From assembly GCA_017450465.1 (NCBI GenBank), contig JAFSUW010000029.1:1-41571 (forward strand): a stretch of DNA of 41,571 nt, in the 5' to 3' direction. Every line of letters begins with the position of its first letter. Position 1 is the stretch's first letter. The notes under the pieces were generated by a model. That model was not told where the DNA came from, ran no database searches, and saw only the letters and a program-made list of their open reading frames with translations. Of the stretch, positions 6,505-15,601 are shown in pieces. Source of the stretch: Clostridia bacterium. GTDB taxonomy: Bacteria > Bacillota > Clostridia > TANB77 > RGIG9151. The translations under genes were made by a program, and so were the position numbers.

Positions 6505-8595
6505 ATGAAGAAAATTTTATTTTTAACAACATTTATTTCTATATTTATTATACTGGGGCTCATACTAACGCCTATTAATCAGTCAGTAGAAGCTGCTACT
6601 AACTATACAGCAGGCTATACAAATCCAAACATAACCATAGCTTTTAGCGTTTACGAAGGTGCTACTTTAGCAAAAGGTGCTTCATTATCTTATACTGTAT
6701 CAAATAATTCTGGACTTTCATCAATCACTACTTCATGTAAAAATCCTAATTCTAATACTTCAAATGCTACAATAAATTGTTTTGGAGAAACTGGTTATAC
6801 TGGAAGATTATCAACATCATCCGTGGCAGGACAATATTTATACACAGTAACTGCATTAGACCTTAACGGAAAAACTAAATCTGCAACTTTAACAGTTAAT
6901 GTGGCTGCTACTACTCCCCAACCTTCAGCTAAAGTAAAATATAAAGTACTAGAAAATGATAATAACGATTCAATTATAGATGGCTTAGGTGAATACGAGC
7001 CAGGCGAAAAAGTAACTTTACGTGCAAAATCTAAACAAGAAGGTCTTATATTTGCTAACTGGCAACTTTCAATAAGTGGAGTAAAAAACCTTAAATCCCC
7101 AATAATATATTTTAATATGCCCGAAAAAGATGTATATGTAACCGCAAAATTTTTAACTTCAAGACTTTATGAATTTGAGCGTGCCTACATTGATGACCCA
7201 AACAACCCAGATCACTATGTTTATGAAATCACTGATCATATAAAAGGTGATCATATACGCGTACGTGCAAAATTATTTGATAATTTAACCTTCACAGGAT
7301 GGGACACCTACGGAATCACGCTCGACGACCCTACCCAAAGGGAAGTCGAATTTGATATGCCTGATAATTATGTTAAATTAATACCTCGTTATATAAAAAA
7401 TGAGATAACCATCGCAGTAGATTGTGATGAGAAGCAAGGTTCCGTAAGCGGTGCAGGCACCTACAAATATGGTCAAACTATAACCATCACTGCTACACCT
7501 GCTGCTGGTTACCATTTTGAAGGATGGAGTGCTAAAAGATATTTTTTAAGTTCGAAAGAAAAAACTTCTACAACTCTAACGATAACCGCAACAGATGATT
7601 ACGCTTTTACAGCAAATTTTGCAAAAGGAGCCACAGGTACTTTGGTTGTACTAAAATCTGGCAAAGGAGATATTACTATTGAAGGAAATCATAAATTACT
7701 CGCCTACTATGCAGGTTCTACAATAACTATAACTGCTACACCAAAAGAAAATTGGATGTTTGATCACTGGGAACAAGTGCTTGGTGCTTCAATACCTGGT
7801 TTTGATTATAATGATAACTCTCAACCATTTACAATGCCTGATTACAGCATAATACTAAAAGCAGTATTTAAACAATATGGATATACTGTTAACTTTAAAG
7901 CTAAAAATGGTTCAACATCACCAAGCGGTAAACAAACATATGAAATCGGAGAGCGTATTTCAATTACTGCAACACCTGATTCTGGCTACTACTTTAGTAA
8001 TTGGAAATCAAATACAGATTTAGCTGATTCCTCTTCTGCAAAAACATCTTTTGTAGTGCCTGCTAAAAATGCAACAATAGAAGCTGTATTCGTAAGTGAA
8101 GCTAAAGTTAGTATATCTAAAAAAGGCCCTGGCGAGGTATATTTTGGTGATGGAAGTAATAAAGATACAAGAAGCAAAAATTTCAATGTAGGTGAAAGCG
8201 TAACTGTTGTAGCTGAGCCAAATAAAGACTGTATATTCCTCGGTTGGTTAGATGAAGACGGGAATAAATGTAGTACTAGTGCAACTTATACGTTCAAAAT
8301 GCCCGCACATAAAGTATCATTAAAGGCACATTTTTCCAAAAGAGAATATAAAGTTACTGCAAGTGCAAGCTTCGATACACAGGGAGGAACTGTATCTGGT
8401 AGTGGCACCTATGAAGTTGGACAAAAAATTTATATTTATGCTGTCCCTGCTTTAGGATATAGATTTGATGGTTGGGAAAAAGTAACTGGTCTTCCTCATG
8501 GTGCTTCTTATTACAATTCTCCAACCATTGATGAAGAAATGCCACCAAATAACGTAAAAGTAGTTGCAAAATTTAAATGGGTTGGAGGATATTAA
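6505..8595 (+). CDS. Secreted protein with seven InlB B-repeat-like domains
   Basis: A signal peptide is clear: MKK, a hydrophobic core to about residue 27, and a likely cut after VEA (about 30). Residues 31-140 form an Ig-like segment (ATLTVNV). About 143-693 contain seven diverged repeats of some 70-85 residues, each with a pattern such as YEVGQKIYIYAVP...GYRFDGWE...MP..NVKVVAKF, the divergent InlB B-repeat (beta-grasp-like) type. There is no LPXTG motif, S-layer homology domain or C-terminal membrane helix, so retention at the surface is unexplained. RBS AAGGGGG precedes ATG. A role in surface adhesion or matrix is plausible but only inferred. A strong terminator follows. Confidence 0.8.
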   Translation: MKKILFLTTFISIFIILGLILTPINQSVEAATNYTAGYTNPNITIAFSVYEGATLAKGASLSYTVSNNSGLSSITTSCKNPNSNTSNATINCFGETGYTGRLSTSSVAGQYLYTVTALDLNGKTKSATLTVNVAATTPQPSAKVKYKVLENDNNDSIIDGLGEYEPGEKVTLRAKSKQEGLIFANWQLSISGVKNLKSPIIYFNMPEKDVYVTAKFLTSRLYEFERAYIDDPNNPDHYVYEITDHIKGDHIRVRAKLFDNLTFTGWDTYGITLDDPTQREVEFDMPDNYVKLIPRYIKNEITIAVDCDEKQGSVSGAGTYKYGQTITITATPAAGYHFEGWSAKRYFLSSKEKTSTTLTITATDDYAFTANFAKGATGTLVVLKSGKGDITIEGNHKLLAYYAGSTITITATPKENWMFDHWEQVLGASIPGFDYNDNSQPFTMPDYSIILKAVFKQYGYTVNFKAKNGSTSPSGKQTYEIGERISITATPDSGYYFSNWKSNTDLADSSSAKTSFVVPAKNATIEAVFVSEAKVSISKKGPGEVYFGDGSNKDTRSKNFNVGESVTVVAEPNKDCIFLGWLDEDGNKCSTSATYTFKMPAHKVSLKAHFSKREYKVTASASFDTQGGTVSGSGTYEVGQKIYIYAVPALGYRFDGWEKVTGLPHGASYYNSPTIDEEMPPNNVKVVAKFKWVGGY

Positions 8596-8600
8596 ATTAT

Positions 8601-8636
8601 AAAAGAACCACTTCAATTGTAAGTGGTTCTTTTTTT
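8601..8636. terminator. Bidirectional terminator between the InlB-repeat gene and topB
   Basis: AAAAGAACCACTT (8601-8613) and AAGTGGTTCTTTT (8621-8633) are exact complements with a seven-base loop. A T-run follows on the plus strand and the A-run gives one on the minus strand, serving both convergent genes. Confidence 0.9.
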
Positions 8637-8654
8637 ACATTATATAAAATTAGT

Positions 8655-10598
8655 CTATTTTTGTACGTTCATAAAAAGTTTTGGTGGATTAATATATGCT
8701 TTCTTTTCTTTTGCTCTATCCACCTTATTTTTTATATATGTTTCTAATTTTTCCATAAACACGTCTTTGCCTATATCACCATTTGCAACCATATTAAGCC
8801 CCTTTTCCCAACTTGCCGTAAGTTCTGGGTTTAACATATCTGGCATTGCATCTTTTACTACTTCATAAATAAGTTCACCCTTTAAGCTTGGTGTCATTAC
8901 CTGTGTTTTATTGTTGCAAACAATGTATCCTATTTTCTCTAATTTTTTTATTATTTCAGCACGTGTTGCACTCGTACCAATGCCTGCACCTTTTATTTGC
9001 TCACGAAGTTCTTCATCTTCTATTAGTTTACCCGCATTTTCCATAGCAAGTATCATAGAGCCAGTTGTAAAACGGCTTGGCGGAGTTGTTTCGCCCTCTT
9101 TTAACTGTAAATTACCAATGCTCAACTTCTTCCCTTTTCTTAAACCATTTAATTCTACATTTTCTTCTTTTTCTTCGGTATCTGGTTTCAATATTTGCAA
9201 ATATCCTTGCTCTGCACATACTTTTGTATTGGTAATAAACTTTTCGCCGTCAATATCTGTAACAACTGCAAGTTTATTAAATACTGCTTGAGGATAAAAT
9301 ATTGCTAAAAATCTTCTTGCTATAACTTCAAAAATATTTTTTTCAAGTTCGCTTAATTTATTATAATTCTCAAACCCCTGCCCCGTTGGGATTATTGCAT
9401 AGTGATCAGTTATTTTGGCATCATTTACATATTTTGATTTTAATAAATTTGTGCTATATTTTTCATCAAGTATTTTTTGTACACCCTGCTTTACTTCTAC
9501 ATTTGGGCAGTTTTTAAGTAACCCATTTAAGTTTTTAGTTATTTCTTTTGCTATCGCTGTAGATAAAACCCTTGCATCAGTTCTTGGGTACGTAACTATT
9601 TTCTTCTCATATAAAGACTGTACTACATTTAATGTATCGTCTGGCGATATCTTAAAACGCTTTGAACATTCATTTTGAAGTTCTGCAAGATTAAATAAAA
9701 GTGGTGCATTTTCTTTTTGTTGTTTCTTTGTCACACTATCTACAGTAGCAAATTCTACTTTTTGTAAATTACTTATAAAGTCTTTTGCATCGTCTTCTTT
9801 TAAAAAACCTGAATCATTATATAATAGTGGTGAATTAAAATATTTTGAACCCTCCATAACTTTATACTCACCTGTGTACTTTAATGCACCATCACTAAAT
9901 TCTGCATTTATTTTATAAAACTTCGTTTTAACAAAATTACGTATTTCGCGTTCTCTATCAACCAAAATACCTAAAACGCAAGTCATAACTCTACCAACAG
10001 AAATTACGACCTTATCTTCTTTACCAAAAATTCCAACCGCTCTACCATATAAAAGCGTTAATATTCTTGAAAAATTAATACCTATTAAATAATCTTCTTT
10101 AGCGCGCAAATATGCCGCATCAGCAAGCGAATCATATGACGATAAATCTTTTGCTTCTTTTACCCCTCGAAGTATTTCTTCTTCTGTTTGAGAATCAATC
10201 CATACACGTTTTTTTGCCTTACCTTCTATGCCTATCATACTATCAACAAGACGGTAAATATACTCTCCCTCACGCCCAGAGTCAGTACAAACATATATAG
10301 TATCAACATCATCACGAGTAAGTAGACTTTTTACTATATTAAACTGTTTTTCAACATTTTTTATAACTTCATATTTATATTCAGTAGGTAAAAATGGCAA
10401 AGTATCAAGACGCCAAAATTTTAAATTTTCATCATATTTTTCAGGATAACTCATGTTCACAAGATGACCGACACACCAAGTAGCGATAGCTTTTTCTCCT
10501 TCTATAAAACCGTCGCCTTGTTTACCTGATATTTTTAAAATTTTCGCAAATTCTTTTGCAACACTCGGCTTTTCTGCTATAAATAGTGCTTTACCCAT
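8655..10598 (-). CDS. topB: DNA topoisomerase III (type IA)
   Basis: Type IA topoisomerase that passes single strands through a transient break, decatenating replication and recombination intermediates. Visible features are the N-terminal Toprim motif FIAEKPSVAKE, acidic DSGREGE near residue 106, the catalytic tyrosine in VTYPRTDAR, and later GTSATRAEIIKKLE and LNPELTASWE. Its 647 residues lack the long C-terminal zinc fingers of TopA. I chose ATG at 10598 (MGKALF): GGAG lies six bases before it and it starts one base after the stop of the upstream gene, giving translational coupling. TopB versus a plasmid-type homologue cannot be told apart, but the context is chromosomal. Confidence 0.92.
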   Translation of the reverse strand: MGKALFIAEKPSVAKEFAKILKISGKQGDGFIEGEKAIATWCVGHLVNMSYPEKYDENLKFWRLDTLPFLPTEYKYEVIKNVEKQFNIVKSLLTRDDVDTIYVCTDSGREGEYIYRLVDSMIGIEGKAKKRVWIDSQTEEEILRGVKEAKDLSSYDSLADAAYLRAKEDYLIGINFSRILTLLYGRAVGIFGKEDKVVISVGRVMTCVLGILVDREREIRNFVKTKFYKINAEFSDGALKYTGEYKVMEGSKYFNSPLLYNDSGFLKEDDAKDFISNLQKVEFATVDSVTKKQQKENAPLLFNLAELQNECSKRFKISPDDTLNVVQSLYEKKIVTYPRTDARVLSTAIAKEITKNLNGLLKNCPNVEVKQGVQKILDEKYSTNLLKSKYVNDAKITDHYAIIPTGQGFENYNKLSELEKNIFEVIARRFLAIFYPQAVFNKLAVVTDIDGEKFITNTKVCAEQGYLQILKPDTEEKEENVELNGLRKGKKLSIGNLQLKEGETTPPSRFTTGSMILAMENAGKLIEDEELREQIKGAGIGTSATRAEIIKKLEKIGYIVCNNKTQVMTPSLKGELIYEVVKDAMPDMLNPELTASWEKGLNMVANGDIGKDVFMEKLETYIKNKVDRAKEKKAYINPPKLFMNVQK

Positions 10599-10599
10599 T

Positions 10600-11148
10600 C
10601 TAATCTCCATTTATACAATTATTATATATTTCCTTCAAATGTTTTTTATTTATAACTTTATCAATACCATCTTTTGCAACTTCAGTATAAACTATTTCTA
10701 AAAACTTATGCATTTTAGAATTTAGCATTTCTCCAGGTCGTTCTTTTTCTTTCCAGTAATTTAATTGATACTCATTTGTCCAATTTTTGCCCTGATACGT
10801 CATTCCAGCCGCAAATGTATCACATAACATTTCTACTGCATATTTATATGGCATCACAGGTGCCTTAGGGTTTGCTTTTTCATCAAACCAATATTGATAA
10901 TGATGCTTATTTCTACCTTTGTGATGAAGCCATGCTTCTGAATATCCCTTATCTTGCTTACAAAATGTTATAGGACTTCTTTTGCCATTATAGTACTTAA
11001 CCGATTCAAAAAATTCGGTAGGCGAAAATTTAGACAAATCGTGAACTAATCCACGATAAGGGATCCCTGCCTTAACACATAGCTTAAACACATACCATTT
11101 GTGCTTTAATACTGTTTTTAAATGTCCAAAAAAATTCTTTATATACAT
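10600..11148 (-). CDS. DUF5662-type protein with HD-like histidine/aspartate pattern
   Basis: This 182-residue soluble protein starts with a Lys/His-rich helix (FFGHLKTVLKHKWYVFKLCVKAG) in shorter pieces: FGHLKTVLKHKW then VFKLCVKAG. It contains LVHDLSKFSPTEF, then SEAWLHHKGRNKHHYQYW, a spacing of His and Asp pairs like an HD-domain metal site, and CDTFAAG. I recognise the pattern as that of the DUF5662 family, common in Firmicutes and phages; no function is established that I can state. RBS GAGGAG precedes ATG. It sits two bases before topB, so both are translated from one message. A metal-dependent hydrolase is a reasonable guess only. Confidence 0.7.
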   Translation of the reverse strand: MYIKNFFGHLKTVLKHKWYVFKLCVKAGIPYRGLVHDLSKFSPTEFFESVKYYNGKRSPITFCKQDKGYSEAWLHHKGRNKHHYQYWFDEKANPKAPVMPYKYAVEMLCDTFAAGMTYQGKNWTNEYQLNYWKEKERPGEMLNSKMHKFLEIVYTEVAKDGIDKVINKKHLKEIYNNCINGD

Positions 11149-11165
11149 TTTAACTCCTCTTTTGA

Positions 11166-11849
11166 TTAAATCAATTTATTCTTTAGTTTTACAATTTCTT
11201 CATCGCTTAAACCAATTTCTTTTAAATACCCTTCCATACTTCCATAAACTTCTTTTATTCTCTTTAGCGTTATCTCTAAAGTTTCTACATTCATTGTTCC
11301 TACAAAATCTTTAAATTCAGGAACAGTTGCCTTTAATATTCTAAATTCTTTATAAATATATGCATAGCTACTTATATAATCTGCAAGAATATCTTCTTCT
11401 TTTACACCATTTAAGCTTAATAGTATACCTGAAATAATTCCTGTTCTATCTTTCCCAGCCGAGCAATGAAATACTAGTGGTTCATCTGTATTTGCAATAA
11501 CTTTTAACACACGTGCCATACTCGCATGATCTTTTACGATATCAAAATATAGATTCGGTACTTCATCAGCATTATTCGTCCATTTATCCGACAAAGGAAT
11601 ATTTATATATTCTATTTCATCATCAGTCAAAAAAGCTGATGGTTTACGTTCTAATTCATGTTGCACTCTTAAATCTATTACCTTTTTTATTCCCTTTTTG
11701 TGCAATAATTCTCTTTCCTCATCTGTTAAATCATAAATCGCACTACTTCTAAATACCTTGTTATACTTTGTTACATTACCACTTTCAGTCATAAACCCGC
11801 CTAGGTCTCTAAAATTACTTACATTCTTTAAGTTATAATGTCTTATCAT
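11166..11849 (-). CDS. Tyrosine/serine protein phosphatase family (CX5R, DSP-like)
   Basis: The active-site loop FHCSAGKDRTG (about residues 152-162) is a CX5R phosphatase signature, with the invariant Cys and Arg. Upstream FRDLGGF and VIDLRVQHELERKPS are typical of the Y_phosphatase3 family, which includes bacterial lipid or protein tyrosine phosphatases. Length 227 residues, no signal peptide, so probably cytoplasmic. I chose ATG at 11849, six bases after GAGGTG; the longer frame would use a GTG inside that ribosome binding site. It is followed 17 bases later by the DUF5662 gene and topB. Substrate unknown: phosphotyrosine, phosphoserine and phosphoinositide are all possible. Confidence 0.85.
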   Translation of the reverse strand: MIRHYNLKNVSNFRDLGGFMTESGNVTKYNKVFRSSAIYDLTDEERELLHKKGIKKVIDLRVQHELERKPSAFLTDDEIEYINIPLSDKWTNNADEVPNLYFDIVKDHASMARVLKVIANTDEPLVFHCSAGKDRTGIISGILLSLNGVKEEDILADYISSYAYIYKEFRILKATVPEFKDFVGTMNVETLEITLKRIKEVYGSMEGYLKEIGLSDEEIVKLKNKLI

Positions 11850-11927
11850 AAAAATCACCTCTTTTTTTGAATTTTATCACAAAATTCCCCAAAAAAGCTA
11901 CTGTTTTTACTTTTTTTTAATTTTTTA

Positions 11928-11956
11928 TTGATTATGTAAACGCTTTATGGTATAAT
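11928..11956 (+). promoter_or_regulatory. Promoter of the first Cys/His-module secreted gene
   Basis: TTGATT (11928-11933) and TATAAT (11951-11956) are 17 bases apart. The bases after the -35 box (ATGTAAAC) are shared with the promoters at 14099 and 19834, giving a common 11-base core TTGATTATGTA. Confidence 0.75.
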
Positions 11957-11962
11957 GTATGT

Positions 11963-12003
11963 AGGACGAGTTTTTCTAAGCTAATAGTAGACGGTGTATT
12001 TTT
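11963..12003 (+). promoter_or_regulatory. Conserved 5' leader block of the Cys/His-module genes
   Basis: The transcript probably begins with AGGACGAG-TTTTT and carries TAGTAGACGGTGTATTTTT. The divergent paralogue at 19689 has nearly the same block (about 19759-19799), whereas the rest of the leader differs. No strong hairpin is apparent, and it matches no riboswitch I recognise. It could be an RNA regulatory site or simply recent common ancestry. Confidence 0.45.
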
Positions 12004-12070
12004 ATGTTTAATGTTTAGTTATTTAGTATTAACTAGTATAAATCTCTGTTAAATTTCGGAGGGATATCTT

Positions 12071-13966
12071 ATGAAAAAAGTATTAATTACTTTATCAATA
12101 CTTGTGCTTGCATTATTTGCAAACGCAATACTAACAAATTTTAATAATGAAGAAGGAGTTTTAACGCCTATTTCTTATGCGGCTGGATATGGACCTGTTC
12201 ATACCCATAGTTTTGTGTACACAAAAATAGATGCTTCATATCATAGGGTAACATGTTCTGATCGTAATTGTAGTTACAATCAAGTTAGTCGACACGTTTA
12301 TGATCAGTTAGATGGAGAAAATTCTACAACTATTACTACAATCGACCCTACTTATACACATACAGAAACTAAAGTTATTGGTAATAAGAAATGTAGATGT
12401 GGTCAATCAAGTCCTAATAATAAAAATCCTCAACCATCAGCAAGTACAAACGGAAATCAAACAATAGAACTACAAAATCCTTGCGGACATATAAAATCAG
12501 GCAACCCTACTCCTAGATATATAGATAATGGTGCAGACACACATATTGTTCAATGTACTGCATGTGGATTTAACGGAAAAGAAAGCCATAAATATAAAGA
12601 TGATGTATGCTACTTATGTAAGCACGAAAGAACAAAAACTAGCGACACTACTACAGGAAACTTACATGAAGGATTTGCAACAATACCTGGATTTACGGGA
12701 GGCACAGAAGCAGAGCCAGAATTACCTGAAGTTTTATGCGACCACCAATGGAATGGTCCTTACAATGGATGGAATAGAGTAGATACTAATAAGCACTATG
12801 CAAAATGTACAAAATGTCCTTACGAAAAAGATGGCGATCACTACTTAAATAAAGATCCAAATAGACTTGGTACATGTGGTGCATGTACAGTTAAATTAAA
12901 TGACGACGGATTATTCGTTGGAGAAACTGAACCTTCACATAAACATACATATTTATCTACACATCCTTCGCAGTATAATGGCTGGGATGCAGTAGATGCA
13001 ACTACACACTATATGGTATGTGCAGATCCAAATTGTGGTGCAAAGCTTAATTCACCTTGGGTAGAAGATTACCCATTAGAACACAGCGATTCAAATAGCG
13101 ATGGCAGATGTGATGCGTGCCATGTACCACTACATAATGGAATTTATGATGGACAAAGTCAAATTCTAGATGATATAGATACACCAACTATACCAGCTCA
13201 AGAAAATACTGAGGGTAACAATGGTAACAATGGCAACAATGGCAATAATAATGAGAATTATGGTCAAGCCAATGGACCAAAACCTAATAATCCTTATATC
13301 ATGGATGATAGTATATATAAACCTTGTGGACTTACACAACAAGAACTTGCTGATGTAATTTATGATAGATGTAAATATCAACTAAAGAGTAATGGTGGCT
13401 TATATTCTGAAGACTATTTAAAACAGAAATCTTATACTTATGCTGGATACTTCTTGGAAGCAGAAAGAAAAGAAGGTATAAATGCATTATATCTATTTGC
13501 ACTTTCAATAAACGAAAAAGGAATGGGCTACGGCCAAGAATTTAATGAAAGCGCACCATATGGTTCTGTTGACTATTACAAAAATATCGACGTTATGGGA
13601 TTAAACAATGCTGGTGGTGACAGAGATCCATATCCTTCTGAAACAGCAGAAGAAAGTATAATGGCCGCTGCTAGAAGAATTAACAACTATACTAGAGGCG
13701 GTACGGAACCTGGAAAAGATCACCAGCATGCATATGATGCTATTGATGGTAGGAATGGAACATCCAATGCAGATGACCATCTAAAGGTTGGTTCTGGATA
13801 TGTAAGTACCTCTGGTTCTCCTACTTACGACTTTGTAATGAAATACAATGCTAATGGAGACGAAGCTCTTTATAATCAATACATGTGGGGCGGCGAATAT
13901 AATTTTTCAAATGCTTATAGTTCAACTATAGATTCTGCTTATGCGACAGGTGCTTATAGTTACTAA
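12071..13966 (+). CDS. Secreted modular protein: four Cys/His modules plus lysozyme/glucosaminidase-like C-terminus
   Basis: The N-terminus (MKKVLITLSI, hydrophobic to about 22) is a signal sequence, perhaps cut near SYAA. Four modules of 45-65 residues follow, at about 44-110, 138-183, 223-272 and 290-350. Each has a paired His/Cys pattern such as HY..CTKCP...H...C.AC, reminiscent of zinc ribbons. An Asn/Gly linker (about 381-403) leads to residues 412-631, where FLEAERKEGINALYLFALSINEKGMG (in parts: FLEAERKEGINALY, LSINEKGMG) resembles the substrate helix of glucosaminidase/lysozyme-like wall hydrolases, with E482 as candidate catalytic acid. Residues 1-370 are very close to the 628-residue protein at 17803, but the C-termini differ. 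Likely an extracellular wall-active enzyme; metal binding is inferred. Confidence 0.75.
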   Translation: MKKVLITLSILVLALFANAILTNFNNEEGVLTPISYAAGYGPVHTHSFVYTKIDASYHRVTCSDRNCSYNQVSRHVYDQLDGENSTTITTIDPTYTHTETKVIGNKKCRCGQSSPNNKNPQPSASTNGNQTIELQNPCGHIKSGNPTPRYIDNGADTHIVQCTACGFNGKESHKYKDDVCYLCKHERTKTSDTTTGNLHEGFATIPGFTGGTEAEPELPEVLCDHQWNGPYNGWNRVDTNKHYAKCTKCPYEKDGDHYLNKDPNRLGTCGACTVKLNDDGLFVGETEPSHKHTYLSTHPSQYNGWDAVDATTHYMVCADPNCGAKLNSPWVEDYPLEHSDSNSDGRCDACHVPLHNGIYDGQSQILDDIDTPTIPAQENTEGNNGNNGNNGNNNENYGQANGPKPNNPYIMDDSIYKPCGLTQQELADVIYDRCKYQLKSNGGLYSEDYLKQKSYTYAGYFLEAERKEGINALYLFALSINEKGMGYGQEFNESAPYGSVDYYKNIDVMGLNNAGGDRDPYPSETAEESIMAAARRINNYTRGGTEPGKDHQHAYDAIDGRNGTSNADDHLKVGSGYVSTSGSPTYDFVMKYNANGDEALYNQYMWGGEYNFSNAYSSTIDSAYATGAYSY

Positions 13967-13967
13967 C

Positions 13968-14009
13968 TAAAAAAAATCTCAAAACTTAAAGGTTGTGAGA
14001 TTTTTTTTT
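13968..14009 (+). terminator. Terminator after the first Cys/His-module gene
   Basis: AAAAATCTCAAAAC and GGTTGTGAGATTTTT form a long stem around a short AT-rich loop, followed by a T-run. The hairpin resembles that after the next gene (15561-15596), as expected if the two genes are related by duplication. Confidence 0.85.
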
Positions 14010-14098
14010 GCAATTTTCAATTTCTAGTTTAAAAATTTGCCAATTCCTCTTTTTATCATATATGTATGTTTTTAAAAAGCTCCCAATTTTATCGTAAT

Positions 14099-14127
14099 TT
14101 GATTATGTAGCACTTTTGGGCTATAAT
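14099..14127 (+). promoter_or_regulatory. Promoter of the SleB-type Cys/His-module gene
   Basis: TTGATT (14099-14104) and TATAAT (14122-14127) are 17 bases apart and share the TTGATTATGTA core. The spacer segment ATGTAGCAC recurs at 14182-14190 in the leader, a possible second operator half. Confidence 0.75.
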
Positions 14128-14228
14128 TAAACTAAGTAAAACTATTTTTAAAGTAATTATTATAGTAATTTTCTAGATTTCATGTAGCACATTTTTAGCA
14201 AAGTTTATCATCTACGGAGGGATGAAAT

Positions 14229-15554
14229 ATGAAAAAGTTTTTTGTATTAATTACTATTTTCATGTTTGCTATGTTATCAAACGTGTTACTAGTACAAATC
14301 TATGAAAGGAATAATTCTGGAGCATTAGTTAATGTTTCTTTTGGCTATGTACTAAATATTAATGGCCATAGCGGACATAACTGCACTGTTCAAAAATACT
14401 CTCCTTCTCACCACCTAATTTATTGCTTCACTTGTAAAAAGACTGCTATTTTACAGCACAACTTTGAAAATGGAGTATGTACTTTATGTGGTCAAAAAGG
14501 AAATAATAGCAGTGCAAGTGCATCAAGTAGTGGGGCTAGTACTCCTAGTCAAAAACCACAAGAAGGGACAGCAACAGTTACTTTATATAGCCACGGTAAT
14601 ACCGAAATAGAAGCTACTACTGCCACGAATGATTGCACACATCCTTTAGACAAACGAGTATTTGGTCCTTGGAATGGTTGGTTTGCAGATGATAATGAAC
14701 ATTATGTAATTTGTGATGCATGTGGTGAGCACGTTGATTCACCTAATACTCAAATAAAAAATTACCAAAAAGCTCGTCATCACTTCGTCAATGGTGTATG
14801 TACTGTCTGCTTATGGGGTAGCAAGTTAAATGATGATGGAATTTTGACTATTCCACTAGAAGAAAGCGATTGTGAACACTCTTCTTTATTATATGGAAAT
14901 TATAAAAATGGTTGGCGTGCAGATGCTAACGAACACTATTTAGAGTGTGCTAGCTGCGGTAAACACCTTCCATCTCGTGTTGATCCTAGCATACCTTTAG
15001 CACATAATTATGTTTATGGTGCATGTAAATATTGTAACTACCCTGATCCAAACTATGCACAAGCACCTGCAGTAGATTTATCAACCGGATTTGATACACC
15101 AACAAATAATTACAATAGACAATATGCTACTTCTAACCCTCTTGCAAACGCTTCTCCTAACGATAAATTAAATCTATATCGAATTGTAGAAGCAGAATGT
15201 GGTGGAGAACCGGTAGAACAACGTATGGGTATAGCAGAAGTCATATTAAACAGAGTTCAGAATCCAGCTTATCCTAACACTGTAACAGAAGTTGTATATC
15301 AAAAAGATGTATACAACGGCCAAGAATATTATCAGTTCGAGCCTCTTATGTATCCTGATTATTGGTATAATATACAACCAAGCGAATCCACAATACAAGC
15401 AGTCGATACCGTACTTGCTGGGCATAGATATTGGAATGATTCAAATGTTATTGGTTTCTGCACACCTGCAGCAACAACAGATTATTTCTGGAATAACTTA
15501 GATAGAGTCTCTGGACCTGACGATAATATCGTTTATTACTGGAGAATGCGTTAA
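14229..15554 (+). CDS. Secreted SleB/CwlJ-type cell-wall hydrolase with three Cys/His modules
   Basis: A signal sequence (MKKFFVLITIFMFAMLSNVLL) is followed by three Cys/His modules at about 46-87, 136-194 and 215-269, with repeated patterns such as NGW.ADDNEHY..CDACG and CTVC. Residues 312-441 are a Hydrolase_2 (SleB/CwlJ) domain: LYRIVEAECGGEP contains the catalytic-type glutamate (E321), then GIAEVILNRVQNPAYPNTV and AVDTVLAGHRYW. Members cleave peptidoglycan, classically spore cortex, though many act in vegetative cells. RBS CGGAGGG precedes ATG. It has the promoter core found before the two larger relatives. No cortex-binding LysM or PGB domain is visible; the Cys/His modules may provide targeting instead. 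Confidence 0.88.
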   Translation: MKKFFVLITIFMFAMLSNVLLVQIYERNNSGALVNVSFGYVLNINGHSGHNCTVQKYSPSHHLIYCFTCKKTAILQHNFENGVCTLCGQKGNNSSASASSSGASTPSQKPQEGTATVTLYSHGNTEIEATTATNDCTHPLDKRVFGPWNGWFADDNEHYVICDACGEHVDSPNTQIKNYQKARHHFVNGVCTVCLWGSKLNDDGILTIPLEESDCEHSSLLYGNYKNGWRADANEHYLECASCGKHLPSRVDPSIPLAHNYVYGACKYCNYPDPNYAQAPAVDLSTGFDTPTNNYNRQYATSNPLANASPNDKLNLYRIVEAECGGEPVEQRMGIAEVILNRVQNPAYPNTVTEVVYQKDVYNGQEYYQFEPLMYPDYWYNIQPSESTIQAVDTVLAGHRYWNDSNVIGFCTPAATTDYFWNNLDRVSGPDDNIVYYWRMR

Positions 15555-15560
15555 TTAATA

Positions 15561-15596
15561 AAAAATCTCAAAACTTAAAAGTTTTGAGATTTTTTG
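15561..15596. terminator. Bidirectional terminator between the SleB-type gene and thrS
   Basis: AAAAATCTCAAAACTT and AAGTTTTGAGATTTTT pair almost end to end and have T-runs on both strands. It serves the convergent SleB-type gene and thrS, whose stop is at 15602. Confidence 0.9.
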
Positions 15597-15601
15597 TTTG
15601 T

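Noticed and set aside
11957-12070. Known riboswitch (c-di-GMP, c-di-AMP or preQ1) in the leader of the first Cys/His-module gene
   Set aside because: No characteristic sequence or fold of these classes was seen; only the block shared with the paralogue is reported.
13200-13260. Asn/Gly repeats as a CRISPR-like or tandem DNA array
   Set aside because: The repeats are of codon size inside an intact reading frame and encode a flexible linker.
13968-15596. The two similar terminators as an insertion sequence end pair
   Set aside because: They are ordinary hairpins with T-runs, and no transposase or target duplication is present; duplication of the genes explains the similarity.
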